A stretch of DNA of 64,000 nucleotides from Streptomyces seoulensis (GTDB taxonomy: Bacteria; Actinomycetota; Actinomycetes; Streptomycetales; Streptomycetaceae): NCBI RefSeq assembly GCF_004328625.1, contig NZ_CP032229.1, positions 4,526,001 to 4,590,000 on the forward strand, given 5' to 3'. Position 1 is the stretch's first letter. Every line of letters starts with the position of its first letter. A program made the translations under genes and the position numbers. Positions 8,559 through 17,440 of this stretch are shown piece by piece. The notes below the pieces were generated by a model, which was given only the letters and a program-made list of their open reading frames with translations, was not told where the DNA came from and made no database searches.

Positions 8559-9140
8559 GTGCCAAGGATTCGAGCGGCCTCCGTGGCCGAGCACCGGTCG
8601 ATGCAGCGAGCCGCCCTGCTGGACGCGGCCCGTTCCCTGCTGTCCGAGGGCGGGACGGACGCGCTGACCTTCCCCGCGCTCGCGGAGCGCACCGGTCTTG
8701 CCAGGTCGTCGGTGTACGAGTACTTCCGCTCGCGCGCCGCCGTGGTCGAGGAGCTGTGCGAGGTCGACTTCCCCGTCTGGGCGGCGGAGGTCGAGGCCGC
8801 GATGGCGGACGCGCCCACCGCCGAGGGCAAGGTCGAGGCGTATGTGCGCCGCCAGCTCGCCCTGGTCGGCGACCGACGCCACCGGGCCGTCGTGGCGATC
8901 TCCGCGAGCGAACTCGACGCGGGCGCGCGGGAGAAGATCCGCGCCGCGCACGGCGGGCTCGTGGCGATGATCGTCGAGGCGCTGGCCGGCCTCGGGCACG
9001 AGGAGCCCCGGCTCGCCGCGATGCTGCTCCAGGGCGTCGTCGACGCGGCCGTGCGCCGTATCGAACTCGGGGCGGCCGAACACCCCGACGCGATCACCGA
9101 GGCGGCGGTCGCCATGGCCCTGCGGGGCGTCCGGGGCTAG
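8559..9140 (+). CDS. TetR/AcrR-family transcriptional regulator
   Basis: About 193 residues. The N-terminal helix-turn-helix, ALTFPALAERTGLARSSVYE (about 35-54), is followed by the YFRSRAAVVEEL linker typical of TetR proteins, then a helical ligand-binding domain. TAAAGT at 8546-8551 lies 7 nt before the GTG at 8559, which fits a leaderless transcript and decides the start; a GTG three codons earlier (8550) is the alternative. The TAG stop forms part of a CTAG that borders the inverted-repeat element downstream. The target is unknown; the neighbour is whiG, not an obvious efflux gene. Confidence 0.85.
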   Translation: MPRIRAASVAEHRSMQRAALLDAARSLLSEGGTDALTFPALAERTGLARSSVYEYFRSRAAVVEELCEVDFPVWAAEVEAAMADAPTAEGKVEAYVRRQLALVGDRRHRAVVAISASELDAGAREKIRAAHGGLVAMIVEALAGLGHEEPRLAAMLLQGVVDAAVRRIELGAAEHPDAITEAAVAMALRGVRG

Positions 9141-9340
9141 GCCGTGTCCGGAAAGTGGCGCCTGGCTCGCGGCGCCTGGCACGCTCCCCCAAGCTCTGCG
9201 AGCAGGGGGGACCCCCAGCGGCGTTGTCGGGATCGTCCTCGTACGCCCAGTACGAGGGCGACCCTCCGCCTTGCGAGCGCACGCACCAGACGCCGCGAGC
9301 CCTGCCCTCCGGGCAGACGGCGCCACTTTCCGGACACGAC
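9141..9340. mobile_element. MITE-like inverted-repeat element, copy 1
   Basis: A 200-bp non-coding element with 22-nt terminal inverted repeats: GCCGTGTCCGGAAAGTGGCG at the left, and its complement at the right with one mismatch near the tip. It is flanked by CTAG at 9137-9140 and 9341-9344, which looks like a 4-bp target duplication. The left CTAG contains the stop of the TetR gene and the right one the stop of the opposing M23 gene. A central hairpin (CCTCGTAC with GTACGAGG, 9237-9257) sits between core blocks shared with the element at 41028-41185. No transposase is encoded, so it must be mobilised in trans if at all. It may also act as a bidirectional terminator. Confidence 0.75.
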
Positions 9341-9919
9341 CTAGCCCGGCGGCACCGGGACCCCCAGTACCGGAAGCAGCCGGGACGGCCCCCTCTGCAG
9401 CAGCCACGGTGGCAGCAGGTCCAGCGGGTTCAGATAGGTCTCCCCGTCCAGCAGTCCCCAGTGCACACAAGCCTCGGGGCAGTGCGACCCGGTGCCCTCC
9501 ACCGTCCCCACCACCTCCCCGGCCCGGACCTCCGCGCCCTGTTTCACCTCGGCCCGCACCGGCTCGTACGTCGTCCGCAGCGACGTGCCCGCCAGGGCCA
9601 CCGCGACCACGCCCCGGCCCGCGACCCGTCCCGCGTACGACACCCGGCCCGCCGCCACCGCCCGCACCGGGGCGCCCGGCGCCGCCGCCAGGTCCACGCC
9701 CCGGTGCCCGGCGGCGTACACGGTGGCGGGCGGCTCCCAGCCCCGCAGCACCGCCGGACGCGTCCCCACCGGCCAGGTCCGGGGCGGCGCGGGCACCCGC
9801 TCACCAGGAGGCTTCTCCGGTGGTGGCGGCTCCGCCCACGCCAGGGGCGTGAGCACGGCGAAGGTCAACAGCATGGGCGGGACGGCCCAGTTGAGCAGGT
9901 GTCGCACCAGTGATCGCAT
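9341..9919 (-). CDS. Secreted M23-family metallopeptidase
   Basis: 192-residue exported protein. The hydrophobic signal (about residues 8-29) ends at a likely AWA-EP cleavage site. A proline-rich linker leads to the M23 (LytM-like) domain: HRGVDLAA gives the metal-binding H-x3-D, and CVHWG supplies the later HxH-equivalent, where the first His is replaced by Val. Intact M23 enzymes are peptidoglycan endopeptidases. With the second motif reading V-H-W rather than H-x-H, zinc binding may be weakened and the protein could be a non-catalytic wall binder. It is transcribed away from rpsB. Confidence 0.82.
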   Translation of the reverse strand: MRSLVRHLLNWAVPPMLLTFAVLTPLAWAEPPPPEKPPGERVPAPPRTWPVGTRPAVLRGWEPPATVYAAGHRGVDLAAAPGAPVRAVAAGRVSYAGRVAGRGVVAVALAGTSLRTTYEPVRAEVKQGAEVRAGEVVGTVEGTGSHCPEACVHWGLLDGETYLNPLDLLPPWLLQRGPSRLLPVLGVPVPPG

Positions 9920-10190
9920 GCGAGAACCCTGCCGTCCGCCGGCCGATCCTGGCGGGATCTGTGGACAACCTGCCGGTTGTGGACAGCGGCGTCACCCGGT
10001 GCCCTGGCCGTCACGTACACTTCTTCTGGCGATCCGGGTCACCGGGTCGACTTCGCACGCCCCGGTACGAAGCCCGTCACAGGGTTCGTACAAGCGCCCC
10101 TCGGTCCTTCGCGGCACGGCGCACCGCGGGCGTCAGGCGCGACCGCCGTCCGGCGGACGCGGCACAACCGAGAATCTCAAGGAGATGGCC
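9920..10190 (+). promoter_or_regulatory. Divergent promoter region and rpsB leader
   Basis: 271 nt between the M23 gene (left) and rpsB (right). TACACT at 10016-10021 is a fair -10 candidate for rpsB and would give a leader of about 160 nt. The leader has several GC-rich inverted segments (for example CGCCGTCCGGCGG near 10144) that could fold. Ribosomal protein S2 autoregulates its own mRNA in other bacteria; no known leader motif was recognised here. AAGGAG at 10179-10184 is the rpsB ribosome site. Confidence 0.4.
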
Positions 10191-11096
10191 ATGGCCGTCG
10201 TCACGATGCGGGAGCTGCTGGAGAGCGGCGTCCACTTCGGTCACCAGACCCGTCGCTGGAACCCGAAGATGAAGCGCTTCATCTTCACCGAGCGCAACGG
10301 CATCTACATCATCGACCTGCTCCAGTCGCTGTCGTACATCGACCGCGCCTACGAGTTCGTCAAGGAGACCGTCGCCCACGGCGGCACGGTCATGTTCGTC
10401 GGCACGAAGAAGCAGGCGCAGGAGGCCATCGCCGAGCAGGCCACCCGCGTCGGCATGCCCTACGTCAACCAGCGCTGGCTGGGCGGCATGCTCACCAACT
10501 TCTCGACCGTCTACAAGCGTCTGCAGCGCCTCAAGGAGCTCGAGCAGATCGACTTCGACGACGTCGCCGCCTCCGGTCTGACCAAGAAGGAGCTGCTGGT
10601 CCTCTCCCGCGAGAAGGCCAAGCTCGAGAAGACCCTCGGTGGTATCCGCGAGATGTCCAAGGTGCCCAGCGCCGTCTGGATCGTGGACACCAAGAAGGAG
10701 CACATCGCGGTCGGCGAGGCCCGGAAGCTCAACATCCCGGTCGTCGCCATCCTCGACACCAACTGCGACCCCGACGAGGTCGACTACAAGATCCCGGGCA
10801 ACGACGACGCGATCCGCTCCGTCACCCTGCTCACCCGCGTGATCGCCGACGCCGTCGCCGAGGGCCTCATCTCCCGCTCGCGCGTCGCCACCGGTGACAA
10901 GGGCGAGAAGGCCGCGGCCGAGCCGCTGGCCGAGTGGGAGCGCGACCTGCTCGAGGGTGAGAAGAAGGCCGACGAGGCCGCCGAGGCCGTCGAGATCGCC
11001 GCCGAGGCCCCCGCGCCCGACGCCCCGGTCTCCGAGGCCGTCGAAGAGGCTGCCGCCGAGGTCGAGGCCGAGGCCCCCAAGGCCGAGCAGGCCTGA
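10191..11096 (+). CDS. rpsB: 30S ribosomal protein S2
   Basis: 301-residue ribosomal protein S2 of the small subunit. It opens with [20 protein letters not shown] and contains the signatures [10 protein letters not shown] and [13 protein letters not shown]. The ATG at 10191 is fixed by AAGGAG six bases upstream; the much longer open frame to 9492 is not coding. The C-terminal 60 residues are an Ala/Glu-rich extension, usual in Streptomyces S2 and absent in E. coli. It heads the rpsB-tsf pair, found together in almost all bacteria. Confidence 0.98.
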   Translation: MAVVTMRELLESGVHFGHQTRRWNPKMKRFIFTERNGIYIIDLLQSLSYIDRAYEFVKETVAHGGTVMFVGTKKQAQEAIAEQATRVGMPYVNQRWLGGMLTNFSTVYKRLQRLKELEQIDFDDVAASGLTKKELLVLSREKAKLEKTLGGIREMSKVPSAVWIVDTKKEHIAVGEARKLNIPVVAILDTNCDPDEVDYKIPGNDDAIRSVTLLTRVIADAVAEGLISRSRVATGDKGEKAAAEPLAEWERDLLEGEKKADEAAEAVEIAAEAPAPDAPVSEAVEEAAAEVEAEAPKAEQA

Positions 11097-11162
11097 CACC
11101 GGCGCTGACGGCGGGGGCGGTATGAACCCCGGTCCCGCCTGTCATCCGTAGCCCGACACGAA

Positions 11163-11194
11163 GCCCGCGACCCGGCCACCCGCCGGTCGCGGGC
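11163..11194 (+). terminator. Hairpin between rpsB and tsf
   Basis: Perfect 10-bp stem GCCCGCGACC (11163-11172) with GGTCGCGGGC (11185-11194) and a 12-nt loop, with no U-tract after it. It probably works as an attenuator that lowers tsf expression relative to rpsB, or as an mRNA-stability element. The gene gap is 147 nt. Confidence 0.6.
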
Positions 11195-11243
11195 CCGTGC
11201 GGATCTCCGATCTCCCAAGACTTCCAGAAAGACTCACTGACTC

Positions 11244-12080
11244 ATGGCGAACTACACCGCCGCCGACGTCAAGAAGCTCCGTGAGCTCACCGGCGCCGGC
11301 ATGATGGACTGCAAGAAGGCGCTGGACGAGGCCGAGGGCAACGTCGAGAAGGCCGTCGAGGCGCTGCGCATCAAGGGCCAGAAGGGCGTCGCCAAGCGCG
11401 AGGGCCGCTCCGCCGAGAACGGCGCCGTGGTCTCCATCATCGCCGACGACAACTCCGAGGGTGTCCTCGTCGAGCTGAAGTGCGAGACGGACTTCGTCGC
11501 CAAGGGTGACAAGTTCCAGGCCGTGGCCCACGCCATCGCCGAGCACGTCGCCAAGACCTCCCCGGCCGACATCGAGGCGCTCCTCGCCTCCGAGATCGAG
11601 CCCGGCAAGACCGTCCAGGCGTTCGTGGACGAGGCCAACGCCAACCTCGGCGAGAAGATCGTCCTGGACCGCTTCGCGCAGTTCACGGACGGCTACGTCA
11701 CCGCGTACATGCACCGCACGATGCCCGACCTGCCCCCGCAGATCGGTGTCCTCGTCGAGCTGGACAAGCCCAACGCCGAGGTCGCCAAGGGCATCGCCCA
11801 GCACATCGCCGCGTTCGCGCCGAAGTACCTCTCCAAGGAGGACGTGCCGGCCGACGTCGTCGAGTCCGAGCGTCGCATCGCCGAGGAGACCACCCGCGCC
11901 GAGGGCAAGCCCGAGGCCGCGATCGCCAAGATCGTCGAGGGTCGCCTCAACGGCTTCTTCAAGGACGCCACGGTGCTCGGCCAGCCGTACGCCCTGGACA
12001 ACAAGAAGTCCGTCCAGAAGGTGCTGGACGAGGCCGGTGTCACCCTGAAGCGCTTCTCGCGCATCAAGGTCGGCATCTGA
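11244..12080 (+). CDS. tsf: Elongation factor Ts
   Basis: 278-residue nucleotide-exchange factor for EF-Tu. The N-terminal UBA-like domain, [20 protein letters not shown], is followed by the conserved EF-Tu contact [13 protein letters not shown] and the core dimerisation repeats. The C-terminal [18 protein letters not shown] matches the usual end. The length is typical for actinobacteria. The ATG follows AAGACTTCCAGAAAGACT, a moderate ribosome site. A paired hairpin separates it from pyrH. Confidence 0.98.
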   Translation: MANYTAADVKKLRELTGAGMMDCKKALDEAEGNVEKAVEALRIKGQKGVAKREGRSAENGAVVSIIADDNSEGVLVELKCETDFVAKGDKFQAVAHAIAEHVAKTSPADIEALLASEIEPGKTVQAFVDEANANLGEKIVLDRFAQFTDGYVTAYMHRTMPDLPPQIGVLVELDKPNAEVAKGIAQHIAAFAPKYLSKEDVPADVVESERRIAEETTRAEGKPEAAIAKIVEGRLNGFFKDATVLGQPYALDNKKSVQKVLDEAGVTLKRFSRIKVGI

Positions 12081-12183
12081 GTCCGTACCGCGATCGACGC
12101 GCGACCCCGATAGGGTCGACAGCAGTCGTCCGCGCAGACCGCCGCCCGAGGCTGTGCGGCGGACGGCAGCAGATCTGACGAGG

Positions 12184-12232
12184 AGGCCATTGCCGCGCAA
12201 GGGAGCGAGAAGCGACCCACCGGCAATGGCCT
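12184..12232 (+). terminator. Terminator-like hairpin between tsf and pyrH
   Basis: Perfect 12-bp stem AGGCCATTGCCG (12184-12195) with CGGCAATGGCCT (12221-12232) and a 25-nt loop, followed by TCTTCGTATG. The pyrimidine-rich tail makes it a reasonable intrinsic terminator or attenuator separating the translation genes from pyrH, whose start is 38 nt further on. Confidence 0.65.
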
Positions 12233-12270
12233 TCTTCGTATGTGCAACACGTGAAAGAGGCGGGATCTCC

Positions 12271-13029
12271 ATGACCACCAAGGCCCAGAAGAGCGACGAC
12301 GGCAAAGTAAGCGGCCGGTTTCTGCTGAAGCTGTCCGGAGAGGCCTTCTCCGGCGGCGGTGGCCTCGGCGTCGACCCGGACGTGGTGCACAAGATCGCCC
12401 GTGAGATCGCCGCCGTCGTGCGTGACGGCGCCGAGATCGCGGTCGTGATCGGCGGCGGCAACTTCTTCCGCGGCGCGGAGCTGCAGCAGCGCGGCATGGA
12501 CCGGGCCCGCTCCGACTACATGGGCATGCTCGGCACCGTGATGAACTGCCTCGCCCTCCAGGACTTCCTGGAGAAGGAGGGCATCGACAGCCGCGTGCAG
12601 ACCGCCATCACCATGGGCCAGGTCGCCGAGCCGTACATCCCGCTGCGCGCCGTGCGCCACCTGGAGAAGGGCCGCGTGGTCATCTTCGGTGCCGGGATGG
12701 GCATGCCGTACTTCTCCACCGACACCACCGCCGCCCAGCGCGCCCTGGAGATCGACGCCGAGGCGCTGCTCATGGGCAAGAACGGGGTGGACGGGGTCTA
12801 CGACGCCGACCCCAAGACCAACCCCGACGCCGTCAAGTTCGACGCGCTCGGCTACGGCGAGGTCATCACCCGCGACCTCAAGGTCGCCGACGCCACCGCC
12901 GTCACCCTGTGCCGGGACAACAGCCTGCCGATCCTCGTGTTCGAGCTGCTGGCCGAGGGCAATATCGCGCGGGCCGTCAAGGGTGAGAAGATCGGCACGC
13001 TCGTGGGTGACGAGGGCAGCCGGGACTGA
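12271..13029 (+). CDS. pyrH: UMP kinase
   Basis: 252-residue UMP kinase of the amino-acid kinase fold, phosphorylating UMP to UDP for all pyrimidine nucleotides. Motifs are [37 protein letters not shown] and [16 protein letters not shown]. The start at 12271 ([10 protein letters not shown]) lies after GAAAGAGGCGGGATCT and matches the usual Streptomyces N-terminus; the frame is open from 12154 but that part overlaps the hairpin. It stands between tsf and frr in the conserved order rpsB-tsf-pyrH-frr. Confidence 0.97.
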   Translation: MTTKAQKSDDGKVSGRFLLKLSGEAFSGGGGLGVDPDVVHKIAREIAAVVRDGAEIAVVIGGGNFFRGAELQQRGMDRARSDYMGMLGTVMNCLALQDFLEKEGIDSRVQTAITMGQVAEPYIPLRAVRHLEKGRVVIFGAGMGMPYFSTDTTAAQRALEIDAEALLMGKNGVDGVYDADPKTNPDAVKFDALGYGEVITRDLKVADATAVTLCRDNSLPILVFELLAEGNIARAVKGEKIGTLVGDEGSRD

Positions 13030-13208
13030 CCGGTGACCCCGCGCCACCGGCGCGACCCGTCCGGGGCAAGGACGGGACGCGCCCCGGCCGGGGGATGGAC
13101 AATGTCCTGCCGGTCGGGAACCGTGCAGGAAGCAGACGCGACGCAGCCGGCCCGCCGCCCGAACGGGCATCGCGGCCGGGCCTTACTCAAGACACGCAGG
13201 AGCAAGTG

Positions 13209-13766
13209 GTGATCGAAGAGACCCTCCTCGAAGCCGAGGAGAAGATGGAGAAGGCCGTCGTGGTCGCCAAGGAGGACTTCGCCGCGATCCGCACCGGCCG
13301 TGCGCACCCCGCGATGTTCAACAAGATCGTGGCGGACTACTACGGTGCCCCGACGCCGATCAACCAGCTCGCCTCGTTCTCCGTGCCGGAGCCGCGCATG
13401 GCCGTGGTGACCCCGTTCGACAAGAGCGCGCTGCGCAACATCGAGCAGGCGATCCGGGACTCCGACCTGGGCGTCAACCCCAGCAACGACGGCAACATCA
13501 TCCGTGTGGTGTTCCCCGAGCTGACCGAGGAGCGCCGCCGCGACTACATCAAGGTCGCCAAGCACAAGGCCGAGGACGCCAAGGTCTCGATCCGCTCCGT
13601 GCGCCGCAAGGCCAAGGACGCCATCGACAAGCTGATCAAGGACGGCGAGGTCGGCGAGGACGAGGGCCGCCGCGCCGAGAAGGAGCTCGACGACCTGACC
13701 GCCAAGTACGTGGCGCAGGTGGACGAGCTGCTCAAGCACAAGGAAGCGGAGCTGCTCGAAGTCTGA
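13209..13766 (+). CDS. frr: Ribosome recycling factor
   Basis: 185-residue recycling factor that splits the post-termination ribosome together with EF-G. The coiled-coil domain shows [20 protein letters not shown] at the N-terminus, [13 protein letters not shown], and the C-terminal [20 protein letters not shown]. Two adjacent GTG codons (13206 and 13209) follow AGGAG at 13198-13202; the second gives the standard 185-residue protein. The upstream frame to 13095 is not conserved. Its TGA shares bases with the ATG of cdsA (TGATG). Confidence 0.96.
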   Translation: MIEETLLEAEEKMEKAVVVAKEDFAAIRTGRAHPAMFNKIVADYYGAPTPINQLASFSVPEPRMAVVTPFDKSALRNIEQAIRDSDLGVNPSNDGNIIRVVFPELTEERRRDYIKVAKHKAEDAKVSIRSVRRKAKDAIDKLIKDGEVGEDEGRRAEKELDDLTAKYVAQVDELLKHKEAELLEV

Positions 13767-14806
13767 TGAGCGACTCTTCCTGGGGGGCGCCGCCGCAGGC
13801 GGGGCAGGCCGGGTACTGGGGGCCCACCGCGGGTGGGCCACTCCAGGGGGCTGTCACGGCGGGTCCCGCATACGATGCGCCCGAGGCGCAGCAGACTCGC
13901 CCCATGCCCAGCGTGCCCGACGTACCCGCGTATGGCGGAGACCAGGACGACGACCCCATGCCCGACGCCCCTCAGCCGGTGCCCGTGCCGAAGAAGACCG
14001 CGGGCCGTGACCTGAGCGCGGCCATAGGCGTCGGCGTGGGGCTCGGCGTGGTCATCATCGCCTCGCTCTTCGTCGTCAAGGCCGTGTTCGTCGGTGTGGT
14101 CGCCGTCGCGGTGGTCGTCGGTCTGTGGGAGCTGACCAGCAGGCTCCAGGAGCGCAAGGGGATCAGGGCACCCCTGGTGCCGCTCGCGGTGGGCGGTGCG
14201 GCCATGGTGGTCGCCGGGTACGCGCGCGGTGCCGAGGGTGCCTGGGTCGCCATGGCGCTGACCGCGCTGGCGGTGCTGGTCTGGCGGATGACGCAGCCGC
14301 CGGAGGGCTACCTCAAGGACGTCACGGCCGGCGTCTTCGCCGCGTTCTACGTGCCGTTCCTGGCGACCTTCGTGGCGATGATGCTCACCGCCGACGACGG
14401 TGCCTGGCGGGTGCTGACGTTCCTGGTCCTCACCGTGGTCAGCGACACCGGCGCGTACGCGGTCGGCTGGCGCTTCGGCAAGAACAAGCTCGCTCCGCGC
14501 ATCAGCCCCGGCAAGACGCGCGAGGGCCTGATGGGCGCGGTCGCCTTCGCCATGGTCGCGGGCGCGCTGTGCATGCAGTTCCTCATCGAGGACGGCGTCT
14601 GGTGGCAGGGCCTGATCCTCGGCCTCGCGGTCGCGGGCAGCGCCACGCTGGGCGACCTCGGCGAGTCCATGATCAAGCGCGACCTCGGCATCAAGGACAT
14701 GGGCACCCTCCTCCCCGGCCACGGAGGAATCATGGACCGCCTGGACTCCTTGCTCCCGACGGCCCCTGTGGTCTGGCTGCTACTGGTGGCCTTCGTGGGC
14801 TCCTAG
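13766..14806 (+). CDS. cdsA: Phosphatidate cytidylyltransferase (CDP-diglyceride synthase)
   Basis: 346-residue integral membrane enzyme that makes CDP-diacylglycerol from phosphatidate and CTP, the entry to phospholipid synthesis. A proline-rich cytoplasmic N-terminus of about 85 residues precedes about eight membrane spans. The family signature near the C-terminus (about residues 292-325) reads GDLGESMIKRDLGIKDMG followed by PGHGGIMDRLDS, with the metal-binding Asp residues intact. The start is fixed by the TGATG overlap with frr. The long disordered N-terminus is an actinobacterial feature. Confidence 0.95.
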   Translation: MSDSSWGAPPQAGQAGYWGPTAGGPLQGAVTAGPAYDAPEAQQTRPMPSVPDVPAYGGDQDDDPMPDAPQPVPVPKKTAGRDLSAAIGVGVGLGVVIIASLFVVKAVFVGVVAVAVVVGLWELTSRLQERKGIRAPLVPLAVGGAAMVVAGYARGAEGAWVAMALTALAVLVWRMTQPPEGYLKDVTAGVFAAFYVPFLATFVAMMLTADDGAWRVLTFLVLTVVSDTGAYAVGWRFGKNKLAPRISPGKTREGLMGAVAFAMVAGALCMQFLIEDGVWWQGLILGLAVAGSATLGDLGESMIKRDLGIKDMGTLLPGHGGIMDRLDSLLPTAPVVWLLLVAFVGS

Positions 14807-14821
14807 CCCGTATACGGCCCC

Positions 14822-14852
14822 GGGCCCCGCTCTCCCTCCGAGAGCGGGGCCC
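14822..14852 (+). terminator. Terminator after cdsA
   Basis: Perfect 12-bp GC stem GGGCCCCGCTCT (14822-14833) with AGAGCGGGGCCC (14841-14852) and a 7-nt loop, 16 nt after the cdsA stop. It ends the frr-cdsA unit before the rlmN promoter region (14853-15030), in which no gene was seen. Confidence 0.8.
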
Positions 14853-15030
14853 GCTGCGTCGTCCGGCCGGCGTCGGCGCGGCCGCCCGCGACCCCGACCC
14901 CCACGGCCCAGGCGACCCAGATCCGGCCGGACACCAGAAGGGGCGATCTCTGGTCCGTCGACGTGTGGTGACCACCCCCACCCCGCTCCGGCCAAGGCAC
15001 CCCATGTCGATCTGAGACACTGGTACCACC

Positions 15031-16137
15031 ATGCCCAAGCCCGGAGAACTTACTTTCGTTGCCCCCCGCGGAGCCAAGAAGCCGCCGCGGCATCTCGCTG
15101 ATCTTTCGCCCGCTGAGCGGAAGGACGCTGTCGCGGAGGCGGGGGAGAAGCCGTTTCGTGCCAAGCAGCTGTCGCAGCACTACTTCGCGCGGTTCGCGCA
15201 CGACCCGGAGGAGTGGACCGACATCCCCGCCGGTTCGCGCGCCAAGCTCCAGGAGGCGCTGTTCCCGGAGCTGATGTCGGTGGTCCGGCATCTGGCCACG
15301 GACCAGGGCACCACCCGTAAGACGCTGTGGAAGCTGTTCGACGGCACGCTCGTGGAGTCGGTGCTGATGCGGTACCCGGACCGGGTCACCATGTGCATCA
15401 GCAGCCAGGCCGGGTGCGGGATGAACTGCCCGTTCTGCGCGACCGGGCAGGCCGGGCTCGACCGGAACCTGTCCACCGCCGAGATCGTGCACCAGATCGT
15501 GGACGGTATGCGCGCGCTGAGGGACGGCGAGGTCCCCGGCGGGCCCGCGCGGCTCTCCAACATCGTCTTCATGGGCATGGGCGAGCCGCTCGCCAACTAC
15601 AAGCGCGTGGTCGGCGCCATCCGGGCCCTCACCGACCCCGCCCCCGACGGCCTCGGGCTGTCCCAGCGCGGCATCACCGTGTCGACGGTCGGCCTCGTCC
15701 CCGCCATCCACCGCTTCGCCGACGAGGGCTTCAAGTGCCGGCTGGCGATCTCCCTGCACGCCCCCGACGACGAGCTGCGCGACACCCTCGTCCCCGTGAA
15801 CACGCGGTGGAAGGTGCGCGAGGTGCTGGACGCCGGGTTCGAGTACGCGGAGAAGTCCGGCCGCCGGCTGTCCATCGAGTACGCGCTCATCCGGGACATC
15901 AACGACCAGGCGTGGCGCGGCGACCGGCTCGGCCGGATGCTCAAGGGCAGGCCCGTGCACGTCAACCTGATCCCGCTCAACCCCACCCCCGGCTCCAAGT
16001 GGACCGCCTCCCGGCCCGAGGACGAGAAGGCGTTCGTGGAGGCCATCGCCGCGCACGGCGTGCCGGTGACCGTCCGGGACACCCGCGGTCAGGAGATCGA
16101 CGGGGCGTGTGGCCAGCTCGCGGCCACCGAGCGGTAA
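15031..16137 (+). CDS. rlmN: Dual-specificity 23S rRNA/tRNA A2-methyltransferase RlmN
   Basis: 368-residue radical-SAM methyltransferase that methylates C2 of A2503 in 23S rRNA and A37 of certain tRNAs. The 4Fe-4S ligands form CGMNCPFC (Cys129, Cys133, Cys136). The family signature [12 protein letters not shown] follows. The resolving Cys near the end, in GACGQL (Cys360), is also present, so the full radical mechanism is possible. ATG at 15031 is the natural start. It is monocistronic and followed by the TPP riboswitch region. Confidence 0.95.
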   Translation: MPKPGELTFVAPRGAKKPPRHLADLSPAERKDAVAEAGEKPFRAKQLSQHYFARFAHDPEEWTDIPAGSRAKLQEALFPELMSVVRHLATDQGTTRKTLWKLFDGTLVESVLMRYPDRVTMCISSQAGCGMNCPFCATGQAGLDRNLSTAEIVHQIVDGMRALRDGEVPGGPARLSNIVFMGMGEPLANYKRVVGAIRALTDPAPDGLGLSQRGITVSTVGLVPAIHRFADEGFKCRLAISLHAPDDELRDTLVPVNTRWKVREVLDAGFEYAEKSGRRLSIEYALIRDINDQAWRGDRLGRMLKGRPVHVNLIPLNPTPGSKWTASRPEDEKAFVEAIAAHGVPVTVRDTRGQEIDGACGQLAATER

Positions 16138-16185
16138 CCTGGGCCGGTCAGTACAACGTCATACCAGTCATACATCTGCATATTC

Positions 16186-16276
16186 CGACAGGGGAGCGCC
16201 ACAGCGCTGAGAGTGCGGCAACCAGGCCGCAGACCCTCTGAACCTCGCCCAGGTCATTCTGGGTAGGAAGTTCGGT
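16186..16276 (+). ncRNA. TPP riboswitch (THI element)
   Basis: The conserved thiamine pyrophosphate aptamer is readable: CAGGGGAGCGCC as the 5' P1/P2 strand, the invariant GCTGAGAG (16206-16213), then ACCCTCTGAACCT (16233-16245) and the 3' part CAGGTCATTCTGGGTAGGAA (16250-16269). It precedes a thiamine ABC importer, so ligand binding should lower expression when TPP is plentiful. The hairpin at 16295-16331 is the likely expression platform. Confidence 0.93.
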
Positions 16277-16294
16277 CATCACTCAAGCTGTTGC

Positions 16295-16331
16295 GCCCTG
16301 CCCGGCCTCCCGCGCGGAGTCCGGGCAGGGC
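16295..16331 (+). terminator. Expression-platform hairpin of the TPP riboswitch
   Basis: Perfect 11-bp stem GCCCTGCCCGG (16295-16305) with CCGGGCAGGGC (16321-16331), followed by CGCGTCTCTTCCT. It lies between aptamer and start codon and leaves AGGAGG (16354-16359) free, so termination of transcription is a likelier mechanism than ribosome-site masking. Confidence 0.65.
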
Positions 16332-16366
16332 CGCGTCTCTTCCTGGCCCACCCAGGAGGACCACCA

Positions 16367-17440
16367 GTGCACACCAAGACCTTCGTGGCCGCGTCGGTCG
16401 GCCTCGGCCTGCTCACGCTCTCCGCGTGCGGGTCCACCGACACCAAGGGGAGCGCGGACACCAGGACCGTGACCCTCGTCAGCCACGACTCGTGGGCCGC
16501 GTCCAAGAACGTGATCGCGGACTTCGAGAAGCAGTCCGGCTACAAGGTGCGCGTCCTCAAGGACGGCGACGCCGGGCAGGCCGTCAACAAGGCGGTCCTC
16601 ACCAAGGACAACCCCCAGGGCGACGTCTTCTTCGGCGTCGACAACACCCTGCTCTCCCGCGCCCTCGACAACGGCCTCTTCCAGCCGTACGCCGCCAAGG
16701 GCCTCGGCCAGGTCGACCCCGCCTTCCAGCTGGACGCGGACAAGCACCGCGTCACCCCGGTCGACCACGGCGACATCTGCGTCAACTACGACAAGGCGTA
16801 CTTCACCGAGCACAAGCTGAAGCCGCCGCGCACCTTCGCCGACCTCGCGGACCCGAAGTACAAGAACCTCCTGGTCACCGAGAACGCCGCCACCTCCTCA
16901 CCCGGCCTCGGCTTCCTGCTGGGCAGCGCCGCGCAATACGGCGACAAGGGCTGGGAGGGGTACTGGAAGAAGCTGAAGGCCAACGGCGTCAAGGTCGTCG
17001 ACGGCTGGGAGCAGGCGTACTACCAGGAGTTCTCCGGCTCCTCCGAGGGCAGGAAGGCGGGCGGTGACCGGCCGCTCGTCGTGTCGTACGCCTCCTCGCC
17101 GCCCGCCGAGGTGATCTACGCCAAGAAGAAGCCGAAGACCGCCCCGACCGGCGTCTCGGACGGCACCTGCTTCCGGCAGGTCGAGTTCGCCGGCCTGCTG
17201 AACCACGCGAAGAACCCCAAGGGCGGCAAGGCGTTCCTCGACTTCCTGCTGTCGAAGCAGTTCCAGCAGGACATGCCGCTGAACATGTTCGTGTACCCGG
17301 TGATCAAGGACGCGAAGGTCCCCGCCGAGTTCACCGAGTACGGGCCCGCCGTGAAGGACCCGCAGACCATGGCGCCCGAGAAGATCGCCGCCAACCGCGA
17401 CCAGTGGGTCAGCTCGTGGACGTCGCTCGTACTGAAGTGA
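16367..17440 (+). CDS. thiB: Thiamine ABC transporter, substrate-binding lipoprotein
   Basis: 357-residue binding protein of the ThiB/TbpA family. It has a lipoprotein signal with lipobox LSAC (Cys21), then a periplasmic-binding fold beginning VTLVSHDSWAASKNVI. Typical ThiB segments include GDVFFGVDNTLLSRAL and VDHGDICVNYDK. The GTG start has an excellent ribosome site, AGGAGGA, six bases away. The upstream TPP riboswitch supports thiamine or a thiamine phosphate as ligand. The stop overlaps the permease start. Confidence 0.92.
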   Translation: MHTKTFVAASVGLGLLTLSACGSTDTKGSADTRTVTLVSHDSWAASKNVIADFEKQSGYKVRVLKDGDAGQAVNKAVLTKDNPQGDVFFGVDNTLLSRALDNGLFQPYAAKGLGQVDPAFQLDADKHRVTPVDHGDICVNYDKAYFTEHKLKPPRTFADLADPKYKNLLVTENAATSSPGLGFLLGSAAQYGDKGWEGYWKKLKANGVKVVDGWEQAYYQEFSGSSEGRKAGGDRPLVVSYASSPPAEVIYAKKKPKTAPTGVSDGTCFRQVEFAGLLNHAKNPKGGKAFLDFLLSKQFQQDMPLNMFVYPVIKDAKVPAEFTEYGPAVKDPQTMAPEKIAANRDQWVSSWTSLVLK

